64,000 nt of DNA, taken from contig NZ_CP061294.1 in assembly GCF_018687515.1 (NCBI RefSeq), positions 806,001 to 870,000 on the forward strand, written 5' to 3'. Positions 34,785 through 43,884 of this stretch are shown in pieces (position 1 is the stretch's first letter; each line of letters starts with the position of its first letter). Under the pieces are notes generated by a model, which was not told the origin of the DNA, ran no database searches, and was given only the letters and a program-made list of their open reading frames with translations. The position numbers and the translations under genes were made by a program. This DNA comes from Polynucleobacter sp. MWH-Spelu-300-X4 (GTDB lineage Bacteria; Pseudomonadota; Gammaproteobacteria; Burkholderiales; Burkholderiaceae).

Positions 34785-36860
34785 CCCACCATGGCGAAGT
34801 AAGGCATCTATTTGAGGTTCTCTACCTCTAAAGGCCTTAAATGATTCTGCAGCAGGGCGGCTTCCCCCCACTTCAAGAATTTCTTTTCGATAATGTTCTC
34901 CCGTTGCAGCATCTAATACGCTACCTGTGGTGATGGCAGCCTCTTCAAAAGCAGCATAAGCATCTGCTGATAATACTTCTGCCCATTTATAGCTGTAATA
35001 GCCAGCAGAATAACCGCCAGCAAAAATATGATTAAAGGTATTAGGCCATCTAGAGATGTCTGATTGCGGCATCACATGGATATTGTCATTAATAGCCTTT
35101 GCTAATGCCAAAATATCTTGGCTCTTAGCTGTATCGGCATTAAAGCTGGAGTGAAGGCGCCAGTCTGTTAAAGAGAAAACAATTTGTCTGAGTGTCCCCA
35201 AGCCATTTTGGAAGTTCTTAGCAGCCAGCATTTTTTGAAATAAATCTTTGGGTAAAGGTGCTCCCGTATCGACATGAGCGGTCATCTTTTCTAATACTTC
35301 CCATTCCCAACAGAAGTTTTCCATAAATTGACTTGGTAACTCAACCGCATCCCATTCAACGCCATTAATGCCTGAAACACCTAATACGCCAACCTGAGTC
35401 AGCATATGATGCAGGCCATGACCACACTCGTGGAATAGCGTGATGACATCATCATGGGTGATGGTGGGTTGCTTGGTGATGCCATCGACTGTTACAGGGG
35501 ATGGGAAGTTGCAAACTAAATATGCCACAGGAGTTTGAATAGAGCCATCTGATAGAACTCTTCGACCTCTTGCATCATCCATCCAAGCGCCACCACGTTT
35601 GCCTGGTCTTGCATAAGGATCTAGATAAAAATTGGCCAGCAAATCACCTTTTTTATTGAGTACTTTGAATGATTGAACATCTTTGTGCCAAGTAGGTAAA
35701 TCATCATGACTGATAACAACACCAAAGATAGCTTCGGTTACATGAAATAAACCTTCCAGTACTTTTGGTAAAGGAAAGTATTGTTTAACTTCATTTTCAG
35801 AAAAAGCATAACGCGCTTGTTTGAGTTTTTCTGATACGTAGGCTGTATCCCAAGGCTCAATATGAGATAGGCCTAGGGATTCTTTGGCAAATGCTTGTAG
35901 ATCATTCCAGTCTTTTTGACCGTGCGATTTAGCACGTTTGGCAAAAGTTTCTAAAAACTCATCTACTTCAGCAACTGTTTTTGCCATTTTGGGGGCAATG
36001 CTGAGTGCCGCATAGTTGGCAAAACCTAACATTTTTGCTTCTTCATTTTTTAAGCGAAGTTGAGCCAACATATTGTTGGTGTTGTCCCATTCTTTTTTAC
36101 CTGAACTATATTGCTCAGATAATTCAGATGCTCGAGTGACGTAGGCTTGATAGAGTGTTTTTCTGAGTTCTCGATTTTCAGAAAATTGCATCACTGGAAA
36201 ATAAGATGGGAAGTGAAGGGTAAATGCCCAGCCTTCTAGATTCTTAGATGTGGCAGTTTCTTTAGCCGCTGCTATGACGTCATCAGGTAGCCCAACTAAG
36301 TCTTTAGCGTTTGTGATGGCATGAACAAATGAATCTGTAGCGTCTAATACATGATCCGAAAATTCTTTTGATAATTTAGCTTGCTCTTCTTGGATTTCAG
36401 AAAAACGAGCCTTTTGAGCATCAGTTAATTCAGCGCCACCTAACCGAAAATCTCTTAAGGAGTTTTGAATAACTTTTTTCTGAGCAGAACTTAATTGATT
36501 AAATTGATTCGATTCGCTTAGTGATTTATATTTTTTATATAGATCTAAGTTTTGCCCTAGGCTACTCCAAAATGCGGTGACTTGAGGGAGCATTGAGCCG
36601 TAAGCCTCTCTTAGTTCTGGTGTATCGGCGACACTATTCAGGTGGCTAATAACCCCCCAAGATCGTCCCAAAGCCTCTGTTGCATTTTCTAAAGGTTCAA
36701 CTAAAGCATCCCAAGTTTCAGGAGTTTCAATAGATACTGAAATATCAACAGCCTTTTGTGCAGAACTAAGTAGTTCTTGTATAGCTGGTTTGATATGTGC
36801 CGGTTTAATTTGATCATAAACAGGCAGGCCGTGGCCAAATGAAAGTAGTGGATTTGTCAT
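34776..36860 (-). CDS. prlC: Oligopeptidase A (M3 metallopeptidase)
   Basis: A cytosolic zinc peptidase of family M3 that degrades short peptides, including cleaved signal peptides. The 694 residues match PrlC. The zinc motif HECGH in LFHECGHGLHHML lies near residue 478, with the downstream third ligand region GVEWDAVELPSQFMENF. Other family segments are DPYARPGKRGGAWMDDARGR and AGYYSYKWAEVLSADAY. It is convergent with xth, and 97 bases with the folD terminator separate it from folD. Confidence 0.94.
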   Translation of the reverse strand: MTNPLLSFGHGLPVYDQIKPAHIKPAIQELLSSAQKAVDISVSIETPETWDALVEPLENATEALGRSWGVISHLNSVADTPELREAYGSMLPQVTAFWSSLGQNLDLYKKYKSLSESNQFNQLSSAQKKVIQNSLRDFRLGGAELTDAQKARFSEIQEEQAKLSKEFSDHVLDATDSFVHAITNAKDLVGLPDDVIAAAKETATSKNLEGWAFTLHFPSYFPVMQFSENRELRKTLYQAYVTRASELSEQYSSGKKEWDNTNNMLAQLRLKNEEAKMLGFANYAALSIAPKMAKTVAEVDEFLETFAKRAKSHGQKDWNDLQAFAKESLGLSHIEPWDTAYVSEKLKQARYAFSENEVKQYFPLPKVLEGLFHVTEAIFGVVISHDDLPTWHKDVQSFKVLNKKGDLLANFYLDPYARPGKRGGAWMDDARGRRVLSDGSIQTPVAYLVCNFPSPVTVDGITKQPTITHDDVITLFHECGHGLHHMLTQVGVLGVSGINGVEWDAVELPSQFMENFCWEWEVLEKMTAHVDTGAPLPKDLFQKMLAAKNFQNGLGTLRQIVFSLTDWRLHSSFNADTAKSQDILALAKAINDNIHVMPQSDISRWPNTFNHIFAGGYSAGYYSYKWAEVLSADAYAAFEEAAITTGSVLDAATGEHYRKEILEVGGSRPAAESFKAFRGREPQIDALLRHGGLA

Positions 36861-36881
36861 AGACTTTATTATGTATCAATA

Positions 36882-36911
36882 TAAAAAATCAGGCGCCATG
36901 AGCGCCTGATT
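36882..36911 (-). terminator. Terminator after folD
   Basis: A perfect 10-bp stem (AATCAGGCGC / GCGCCTGATT) with a 5-base loop carries a T-run on the minus strand. It lies between the folD stop and the prlC start and ends the kinase-regulator-folD unit. Confidence 0.88.
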
Positions 36912-36957
36912 AGTTTCAATCCGTTTAAAGTGAAAAATTGAAGGATATGAAATTGGT

Positions 36958-37803
36958 TTAGATTCTTTCAGCAGCTTCTAGCGTATTTAGTAAAAGCATG
37001 GTGATGGTCATGGGTCCCACGCCACCTGGAACTGGCGTGATAGCTCCTGCGATTTCTTTAACGCTATCAAAGTCAACATCGCCACATAGCTTGCCATCAG
37101 GTAGACGATTAATGCCCACGTCGATGACAACTGCTCCTGGCTTTACCATGTCTGCGGTCACCATTTTTGGTTTACCAGTCGCCACCAAAAGAATGTCAGC
37201 TTCTTTGGTGTGTGCAGTCAAATCTTTTGTTTTGCTATTGCAGATAGTTACGGTAGCACCTGCTTGTAGCAATAGCATAGCCATAGGCTTACCGACAATG
37301 TTAGAGGCGCCAATCACTACAGCCCTTGCCCCACGAATCGGGTAATCAATGCTTTCTAACATTTTCATGCAACCATAAGGGGTGCATGGTCTAAATAAAG
37401 GTGCACCAATCATGAGTGCGCCAGCATTGGCCACATGGAATCCATCCACATCTTTCTCTGGTGCAATTGCTTCAATAACCCGATGACTATCAATATGTTT
37501 AGGTAAGGGTAGTTGAACTAAGATGCCATGAATTTGCGGATCTTTATTTAATTCATCGATGCGCTTGAGTAAATTGGCCTCTGTTAAGTCGGCAGAGTGT
37601 CTTTCAAGAATAGAGAACATGCCAACATCTTCACAAGCTTTTACTTTGTTGCGGACATAAACTTGGCTAGCAGGATCTTCGCCTACTAATAGAACGGCTA
37701 AGCCGGGCTTAATACCTTTGGCAACAAGCGCGCTAGTTCTTGTGGCAATCTCAGATCTAACTTGTTTGGCCAGCGCGTTGCCGTCAATAATTTTTGCTGA
37801 CAT
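36958..37803 (-). CDS. folD: Methylenetetrahydrofolate dehydrogenase / cyclohydrolase FolD
   Basis: FolD interconverts 5,10-methylene-, methenyl- and 10-formyl-tetrahydrofolate with NADP. The 281 residues carry the signature [20 protein letters not shown] with the catalytic lysine, [13 protein letters not shown], the Rossmann segment [20 protein letters not shown] and the C-terminal [15 protein letters not shown]. It begins 3 bases after the FixJ-type regulator on the same strand, so it is probably co-transcribed with the two-component genes. Confidence 0.97.
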   Translation of the reverse strand: MSAKIIDGNALAKQVRSEIATRTSALVAKGIKPGLAVLLVGEDPASQVYVRNKVKACEDVGMFSILERHSADLTEANLLKRIDELNKDPQIHGILVQLPLPKHIDSHRVIEAIAPEKDVDGFHVANAGALMIGAPLFRPCTPYGCMKMLESIDYPIRGARAVVIGASNIVGKPMAMLLLQAGATVTICNSKTKDLTAHTKEADILLVATGKPKMVTADMVKPGAVVIDVGINRLPDGKLCGDVDFDSVKEIAGAITPVPGGVGPMTITMLLLNTLEAAERI

Positions 37804-37806
37804 AGA

Positions 37807-38430
37807 TTAAGTATTATTTTCAGATAAAGCTAAACGGAGTAAATCGGCTACTGTATTGACGCTCAATTTCTCCATAATGTTGGCGCGATGTGCCTCAACA
37901 GTTTTAATGGAAATATTTAAATCATCAGCAATTTGTTTATTTAAGCGACCAGCCACAATGCGTTCTAAAACTTGTTTTTCTCGGCCTGTTAATTTGCTGA
38001 GTAAGTTTTGAGTGTTTTTCTGTGTGTCTGCCTTAGCGTAATCAACTCTGGCGCGTGTGAGCATTTTTTCAACAAGCGTTTTTAGCTCTGATTCTTTAAA
38101 AGGTTTTTCAATAAAGTCGACTGCGCCTTTTTTCATGGTGGACACAGCCATAGATACATCACCATGACCTGTGATGAATGAAATAGGCATAGGGATGCCC
38201 TCGGCTAAAAGACGTTCTTGAAGCTCTAAACCTGACATGCCAGGCATACGCACATCTAGTATTAAACAGGCAACAGTTTCTTTGTCTTCACTATTGAGTG
38301 ATTGTAAGAACCTCTCAGCACTTGGCTGGCACTTAACTGTGTAGCCGTTACTTTCTAAAAGCCAAGTTAGAGAATCTCTAACAGCCTCATCATCATCAAC
38401 GACGTAAACGATTTCTGTTTTATTGCTCAT
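37807..38430 (-). CDS. FixJ/TtrR-type two-component response regulator
   Basis: A protein of about 207 residues. The receiver domain (VYVVDDDEAVRDSLTWLLES) has phospho-acceptor D59 in LILDVRMPG, the conserved Thr in FITGHGDV and Lys in FIEKPF. The C-terminal LuxR-type helix-turn-helix is clear (LTGREKQVLERIVAGRLNKQ, then IADDLNISIKTVEAHRANIM). A GTG at 38439 overlapping the kinase stop is the alternative start. It pairs with the kinase upstream. The divergent position of the pair next to aceE suggests control of pyruvate dehydrogenase; this is an inference. Confidence 0.9.
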   Translation of the reverse strand: MSNKTEIVYVVDDDEAVRDSLTWLLESNGYTVKCQPSAERFLQSLNSEDKETVACLILDVRMPGMSGLELQERLLAEGIPMPISFITGHGDVSMAVSTMKKGAVDFIEKPFKESELKTLVEKMLTRARVDYAKADTQKNTQNLLSKLTGREKQVLERIVAGRLNKQIADDLNISIKTVEAHRANIMEKLSVNTVADLLRLALSENNT

Positions 38431-38435
38431 AATCT

Positions 38436-40934
38436 TCACTTATCTAATGGAAGTAGTATTGTAAAGGTGCAGCCGGTCTCACTCGGATCTTTTTGGTTAG
38501 CATGGTTAGTTGCCCAGAGCCTTCCATGATGGGATTCAATGATAGATCTGCAAATATTCAGACCCATGCCCATGCCATCTTCTTTTGTGCTGAAGAATGG
38601 TTCATAAAGACGATCAATCGCATCATCTGAGATGCCTGGGCCTCGATCAATAACCTGAATCCTCAACATATTAGGTGTAAGTGATTGATCAATATCGATT
38701 TTTAGATCAATTGCCTTACCATTTTTGATGCTGTTGGGGACTTTTTTTACGGCATCTATAGCATTTTTCAAGAGGTTAACAACAACTTGTTGTATTAAAA
38801 CTGGGTCAATAAAGACGGTTGGTAATCTATCTTGGTAGTAGGTTTTAATTTCAACGCCATATCGTTGAGCCTCAATTTCAGCTAAACCCACCGAATCATC
38901 AATAATTTGATGAATAGGGACAATTTTTCGTTGAGGCTGGCTGCGTTTAACAAAGCCTCTAATCCGCTGAATGATGGTTCCCGCTCTATGCGCTTGAGAA
39001 GTTGCTTTTTCAATAGCGGGAAGAATGTCCTTCTCAATATCGATACTTTTATCTGATTTAAGCCTATTAGCTACCCCCGTGCAGTAATTACTAATGGCTG
39101 CAAGTGGTTGATTAAGTTCATGTGCTAGGGAGGATGCCATTTCGCCCATAGTCGTAAGGCGGCTTGAGAATTGCATTTTTTCTTCTTGCTGACGGGCTAA
39201 TTCTTCAGCATATTTTCTTTCAGTAATATCTGTTGCGACAATTAATTGAGCTAAATGACCATCTACCCAAGAAATGTAGCGTCGTCTTACTTCAAACCAT
39301 TTTTTAAATTCAGATAATAGGATTTCTCTAGAATCAGACTGACCAGGTGTTAACTCTGATGCTGGTAATCCAGCAAATCCATCCACATTATCTATGTCAA
39401 GAGCATCGATATCACCAGGATCAATTTCATGACCAGCTAAATCTAAATGTGCTTGGGTGGTATTGCCGAAATTATCTCTATAGTATCTATTGGCGAACAA
39501 TAGTTGCCCACTTTGAAGCGATATAACTGAAACTGCAGCATCCAAACTCTGTAAAACAGTTGTAAATCGTTCTTGTGCCAGTGCCAACTCTTGTCTGGCT
39601 TTAATTGGTTCGGAAATATCTACGATCGAGCTAATCCAACCTGATTGTTTATTTTTTTCATTAATTAGAGCTGATACAAAAGTTCTTGTTGTAATTCTTG
39701 AGCCATCTTTTTTTTGCAGCGTCGCTTCGATACCTGAACTCGGCGCATCACCTTGCAATGCTGTGGTCATTTTTTTCATGAGCTCTGGAATCATTTCTGT
39801 TGGCCAGAATGGAAATGGTGCTCGCATGCCAATAAGCTCTTTTTTGGACCAGCCAGTCATTTTGCAAAATGCAGGGTTAACATAAGTGATGGTTCCAGTT
39901 AGGTCGTGCGCACGCATGCCAATCGTCATGGACTCTTCCATGGCTCGTCTGAAGTTGGTTTCATTTTGGAGATCTCTTTGAACGGCATAACGTTCTCGAA
40001 TCTGTCGCCATACAGACCATAAACTCCAAAGAACAAAACCACTCAAACCAATAACTAACCACAATAAAGTTCTGTAGGTAAGGTTGGTTGGTGGAGGGTA
40101 GCTACTGATGTGAATGTTAAGTTGATTATTAGGCTTATCTAAAGTTACATAATCAGTAACAACTTTCCCAGTGGGTTTTTTAGCGTTCGATGACCCTAAG
40201 TCATTGCCTTCGTCGTCTAACAATGTATATTGATAGAGACCCAATAGATCGCTCGGGATCATGTGTTTAATAATGCCTCTAGCAGAATACAAAACAGCAA
40301 TACTTCCAACGACATTGCCTGATTGAATGATGGGGGTTAAATGCCAGAATACATATTCTCGGTCAGGCGTTAATTTATCTTTTACGCCAAACTCTAGATT
40401 GAGGACATGCCCATAAATAGCTTTATTGGTTTCTGAGCTTTCTGCATATAGTCTGTTGAGTTCTTTATCTAAAACATTTTTAATGCCAGATCTTTCATGC
40501 CACTCAACGTTATTAATAATGGCTGGAATACTCCATAACTTATTTTTATCCTTATCAACCCATCTTAAATGCAATATTTCAGGGCTATTTTGAATAAGTG
40601 TTGTGGCGCCTTTAATAAATGCTTCTGAGTAGCGTGCTTGACTAGGTGAATTACTAATTTCTCGGCTTAAATCTAATAAAGCTTCTTCATTATTAATAAA
40701 TCTGCTGTGTATGCGCTGTTTGGTGTAAGCCGTGTCTCTATGCACGACGTATTCTTGCTGATTTTTATCCTGGTAATTCAGGGTCCACAGGATAAGTCCC
40801 ATAGCCGATGCAAATAAAACAATAGCTAATAAAGGTATAAATAAAAATGTGTATGTGCGCGATCCCTGCCTAAGTGGCTTAGGCAATATTTTTTCTATAC
40901 CAGAATGAAATTTTTTAACGAGATTTGTTAACAA
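38436..40934 (-). CDS. PAS-containing sensor histidine kinase, divergent from aceE
   Basis: An 832-residue membrane kinase. A first helix (FLFIPLLAIVLFASAMGLIL) and a second near residue 290 (LLWLVIGLSGFVLWSLWSV) enclose a periplasmic sensor domain of about 230 residues. Two PAS domains follow (HDLTGTITYVNPAFCKMTGW and SLDAAVSVISLQSGQLLFAN), each with a PAC-like end. The H-box SSLAHELNQPLAAISNYCTG has its His near 605. ATPase boxes are LLKNAIDAV, VIDRGPGISDDA and GMGMGLNICRS. The H-box type matches FixL/DctB-like kinases. The signal is unknown; the stop overlaps the regulator region. Confidence 0.92.
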   Translation of the reverse strand: MLTNLVKKFHSGIEKILPKPLRQGSRTYTFLFIPLLAIVLFASAMGLILWTLNYQDKNQQEYVVHRDTAYTKQRIHSRFINNEEALLDLSREISNSPSQARYSEAFIKGATTLIQNSPEILHLRWVDKDKNKLWSIPAIINNVEWHERSGIKNVLDKELNRLYAESSETNKAIYGHVLNLEFGVKDKLTPDREYVFWHLTPIIQSGNVVGSIAVLYSARGIIKHMIPSDLLGLYQYTLLDDEGNDLGSSNAKKPTGKVVTDYVTLDKPNNQLNIHISSYPPPTNLTYRTLLWLVIGLSGFVLWSLWSVWRQIRERYAVQRDLQNETNFRRAMEESMTIGMRAHDLTGTITYVNPAFCKMTGWSKKELIGMRAPFPFWPTEMIPELMKKMTTALQGDAPSSGIEATLQKKDGSRITTRTFVSALINEKNKQSGWISSIVDISEPIKARQELALAQERFTTVLQSLDAAVSVISLQSGQLLFANRYYRDNFGNTTQAHLDLAGHEIDPGDIDALDIDNVDGFAGLPASELTPGQSDSREILLSEFKKWFEVRRRYISWVDGHLAQLIVATDITERKYAEELARQQEEKMQFSSRLTTMGEMASSLAHELNQPLAAISNYCTGVANRLKSDKSIDIEKDILPAIEKATSQAHRAGTIIQRIRGFVKRSQPQRKIVPIHQIIDDSVGLAEIEAQRYGVEIKTYYQDRLPTVFIDPVLIQQVVVNLLKNAIDAVKKVPNSIKNGKAIDLKIDIDQSLTPNMLRIQVIDRGPGISDDAIDRLYEPFFSTKEDGMGMGLNICRSIIESHHGRLWATNHANQKDPSETGCTFTILLPLDK

Positions 40935-41024
40935 ACTATCTATTTATACAAAACTTAGGGAAAACCACAGAAGACAACAGTTTAATTCCACTAGACAGTA
41001 GAACTTGAGGTTTTTTTGCATTTT

Positions 41025-41097
41025 TGAGCATGTTGCTCAGCAATATAATTCCATATTATGAAAAATAACTTTGCAATGTGGAATATAACTTGCTGAG
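41025..41097. promoter_or_regulatory. Palindrome-rich control region upstream of aceE
   Basis: The gap between the kinase and aceE holds overlapping inverted repeats: TGAGCA-TGT-TGCTCA (41025-41039), TTGCT-C-AGCAA (41033-41043), and two distant arms, CTCAGCAA...ATTCCA (41036-41053) and TGGAAT...TTGCTGAG (41079-41097). They look like operators for a dimeric regulator, perhaps the FixJ-type protein encoded next door. A weak sigma-70 match (TTGCTG 41090-41095, TAAAAT 41113-41118, 17-base spacing) overlaps the last arm. Confidence 0.6.
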
Positions 41098-41177
41098 AAA
41101 TTATGACATTTCTAAAATTTAGACCCATATAGATGGGCTTACGCCTTATGGATAACTAATTGAACGAGGAAACAAGA

Positions 41178-43874
41178 ATGGCTGTCACACCAGAGCAAGT
41201 TGCCGGATCAAATAAAAAACAGGATGTTGATCCTATCGAGACCAAAGAGTGGATTGATGCCTTAAATGGTGTTATTCAAAAAGAGGGCGTTGAGCGAGCA
41301 GCCTTTTTGATTGATGAACAGATTTCACACGCACGTGTTAGTGGTGTGGTTCAACCCTTTCATGCAGAAACACCTTATATCAATACGATACCGGTTGAGC
41401 AGCAAGCTAAATTGCCTGGTGATCAACAAGTTGAGGAGCGTATCCGCGCCTATACTCGTTGGAACGCGATGGCAATGGTTTTGAGAGCCAATAAAGATAC
41501 AAACGTTGGTGGCCATATTTCTTCTTTCCAATCCGCTGCAACACTATATGACGTAGGTTTCAATCATTTTTGGCATGCACCTTCTGATAAGCATGGCGGC
41601 GATTTGGTATTTGTTCAAGGTCACGTTGCAACAGGTGTGTATGCGCGTGCTTATATGTTGGGCCGTCTTACTGATGAGCATTTAAATAATTTCCGCCAAG
41701 AGGTTGATGGAAAGGGAATTTCAAGCTATCCACACCCTTGGTTAATGCCAGATTTTTGGCAGTTCCCAACAGTATCAATGGGTCTTGGTCCAATTATGGC
41801 GATTTACCAAGCCCGTTTCATGAAGTATTTGCAAGATCGCGGATTTGCTCAAACAGAAGGTCGCAAAGTGTGGGCATTCTTGGGTGATGGCGAGACAGAT
41901 GAGCCTGAATCACTAGGCGCTATTGGTATGGCTGGACGTGAGAAGTTAGATAACTTATGTTTTGTTATCAACTGTAACTTGCAGCGTCTTGATGGCCCTG
42001 TACGTGGTAACGGAAAAATTATTCAAGAGTTGGAAAGTGAATTCCGTGGAGCGGGTTGGAATGTTATTAAGTTAGTTTGGGGTACTCATTGGGATGCTTT
42101 GTTCGCTAGAGATAAAAAAGGTATCTTGATGAAGCGCCTTGGTGAGATTGTTGATGGTGAATATCAAACAATGAAGGCCAAAAATGGTGCCTATGTTCGC
42201 CAGGTTGTATTTAATACGCCAGAACTTCAAGCTTTAGTTGCTGACTGGAGTGATGACGATATTTGGAATTTAAATCGTGGTGGTCACGATCCTCATAAAG
42301 TGTATGCGGCGTTCCACGCAGCAAATACTCATAAAAATCAACCAACAGTTATTTTGGCTAAAACAATTAAGGGCGATGGCATGGGTGGCTCAGGTCAAGC
42401 CATGAATATTGCTCACCAAGCCAAGAAAATGAATATTGAAGACGTGAAGGCTTTCCGCGATCGCTTCAAGATTCCTGTTGCTGACGACAAGATTGAAGAG
42501 TTGCCATTGGTGAAATTTGAGGAAGGTAGCCCTGAATTAACTTACATGCGTGATCGCCGTATGGAGTTGGGTGGTTACTTGCCACAACGTAGAACTAAAG
42601 CAGAAAGTTTAGATGTTCCTAAGTTAGATGTTTTCTCTCCATTGCTAGAAGCAACTGCTGAAGGACGTGAGATTTCAACAACGATGGCTTTTGTTCGTAT
42701 GTTGAATATCATCATTAAAGACAAGTTAATTGGTAAACGTGTTGTGCCTATTGTTCCAGATGAATCTAGAACATTCGGCATGGAAGGTATGTTCCGTCAA
42801 TTAGGTATTTGGAATCAGTTGGGACAGTTGTATACCCCACAAGACCATGATCAATTGATGTTCTATAAAGAAGATAAGCACGGTCAAATCCTTCAAGAAG
42901 GTATTAATGAAGCCGGTGCGATGTGTGATTGGATTGCTGCGGCAACTTCATATTCCACACACGGCGTACCTATGTTGCCGTTCTATATTTTCTACTCTAT
43001 GTTCGGCTTCCAACGTATTGGCGATTTAGCCTGGGCGGCTGGCGATATGAGAAGTCGCGGCTTCTTATTGGGTGGTACAGCTGGTAGAACAACTTTAAAC
43101 GGCGAAGGTTTGCAACACGAAGATGGTCATAGCCATTTGTGGAGTGGCGCAATTCCTAACTGTATTAGTTATGACCCAACATTCGCCTTCGAATTAGCTG
43201 TCGTTATTCAAGACGGTATGCGCCGCATGATGACTGAGCAAGAAGATGTTTACTACTACTTAACATTGATGAATGAGAATTACGCTCATCCAGCAATGCC
43301 TAAGGGAGCTGAGAAAGATATCTTAAAAGGTATGTATAAGTTATCAAGCGTTGGTGATGCCAAGGCGAAGTTGAGAGTTCAGTTATTAGGTAGCGGTACG
43401 ATCTTCCGCGAAGTGATTGAAGCTGCCAATATGCTTCGTGATGATTGGGGTGTTGCTTCTGATTTATGGAGTTGCCCAAGCTTTACAGAATTAGGTCGTG
43501 ATTGGAATGCAGTATCACGTGCAAATATGTTGAATCCAACCGCTAAACCAGCGGTATCTCATGTTGAAGCGATGTTAGCTGGTACAACTGGCCCTGTTAT
43601 TGCCGCGACTGATTATGTGCGTTTATTTGCAGAGCAAATTAGACCAGCGATCCAAAATGTTGGTAAGCGATATACCGTATTAGGTACCGATGGTTTTGGT
43701 CGTTCAGATACACGTGAGCAATTAAGACATTTCTTTGAAGTAGATCGTCGTTGGGTAACTGTTGCTGCTCTTAAAACTTTGGCTGATGAAGGTCAAATTG
43801 AGCACAAGAAAGTTGCTGAGGCCCTTAAGAAGTATGGCCTTGATCCTAAAAAACCAAACCCAATGACAGTGTGA
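41178..43874 (+). CDS. aceE: Pyruvate dehydrogenase E1 component, homodimeric type
   Basis: AceE decarboxylates pyruvate with thiamine diphosphate and passes the acetyl group to the lipoyl domains of E2. The 898 residues match the homodimeric E1 of Gram-negative bacteria. HISSFQSAATLYDVGFNHFW, the TPP-binding segment GDGETDEPES...NLCFVINCNLQRLDGPVRGN, and TAGRTTLNGEGLQHEDGHSH are diagnostic. The ATG at 41178 follows GAGGA by 7 bases; a TTG at 41160 is not supported. It heads the aceE-aceF-lpdA operon, with gaps of 10 and 11 bases. Confidence 0.97.
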   Translation: MAVTPEQVAGSNKKQDVDPIETKEWIDALNGVIQKEGVERAAFLIDEQISHARVSGVVQPFHAETPYINTIPVEQQAKLPGDQQVEERIRAYTRWNAMAMVLRANKDTNVGGHISSFQSAATLYDVGFNHFWHAPSDKHGGDLVFVQGHVATGVYARAYMLGRLTDEHLNNFRQEVDGKGISSYPHPWLMPDFWQFPTVSMGLGPIMAIYQARFMKYLQDRGFAQTEGRKVWAFLGDGETDEPESLGAIGMAGREKLDNLCFVINCNLQRLDGPVRGNGKIIQELESEFRGAGWNVIKLVWGTHWDALFARDKKGILMKRLGEIVDGEYQTMKAKNGAYVRQVVFNTPELQALVADWSDDDIWNLNRGGHDPHKVYAAFHAANTHKNQPTVILAKTIKGDGMGGSGQAMNIAHQAKKMNIEDVKAFRDRFKIPVADDKIEELPLVKFEEGSPELTYMRDRRMELGGYLPQRRTKAESLDVPKLDVFSPLLEATAEGREISTTMAFVRMLNIIIKDKLIGKRVVPIVPDESRTFGMEGMFRQLGIWNQLGQLYTPQDHDQLMFYKEDKHGQILQEGINEAGAMCDWIAAATSYSTHGVPMLPFYIFYSMFGFQRIGDLAWAAGDMRSRGFLLGGTAGRTTLNGEGLQHEDGHSHLWSGAIPNCISYDPTFAFELAVVIQDGMRRMMTEQEDVYYYLTLMNENYAHPAMPKGAEKDILKGMYKLSSVGDAKAKLRVQLLGSGTIFREVIEAANMLRDDWGVASDLWSCPSFTELGRDWNAVSRANMLNPTAKPAVSHVEAMLAGTTGPVIAATDYVRLFAEQIRPAIQNVGKRYTVLGTDGFGRSDTREQLRHFFEVDRRWVTVAALKTLADEGQIEHKKVAEALKKYGLDPKKPNPMTV

Positions 43875-43884
43875 GGATTAAAAG

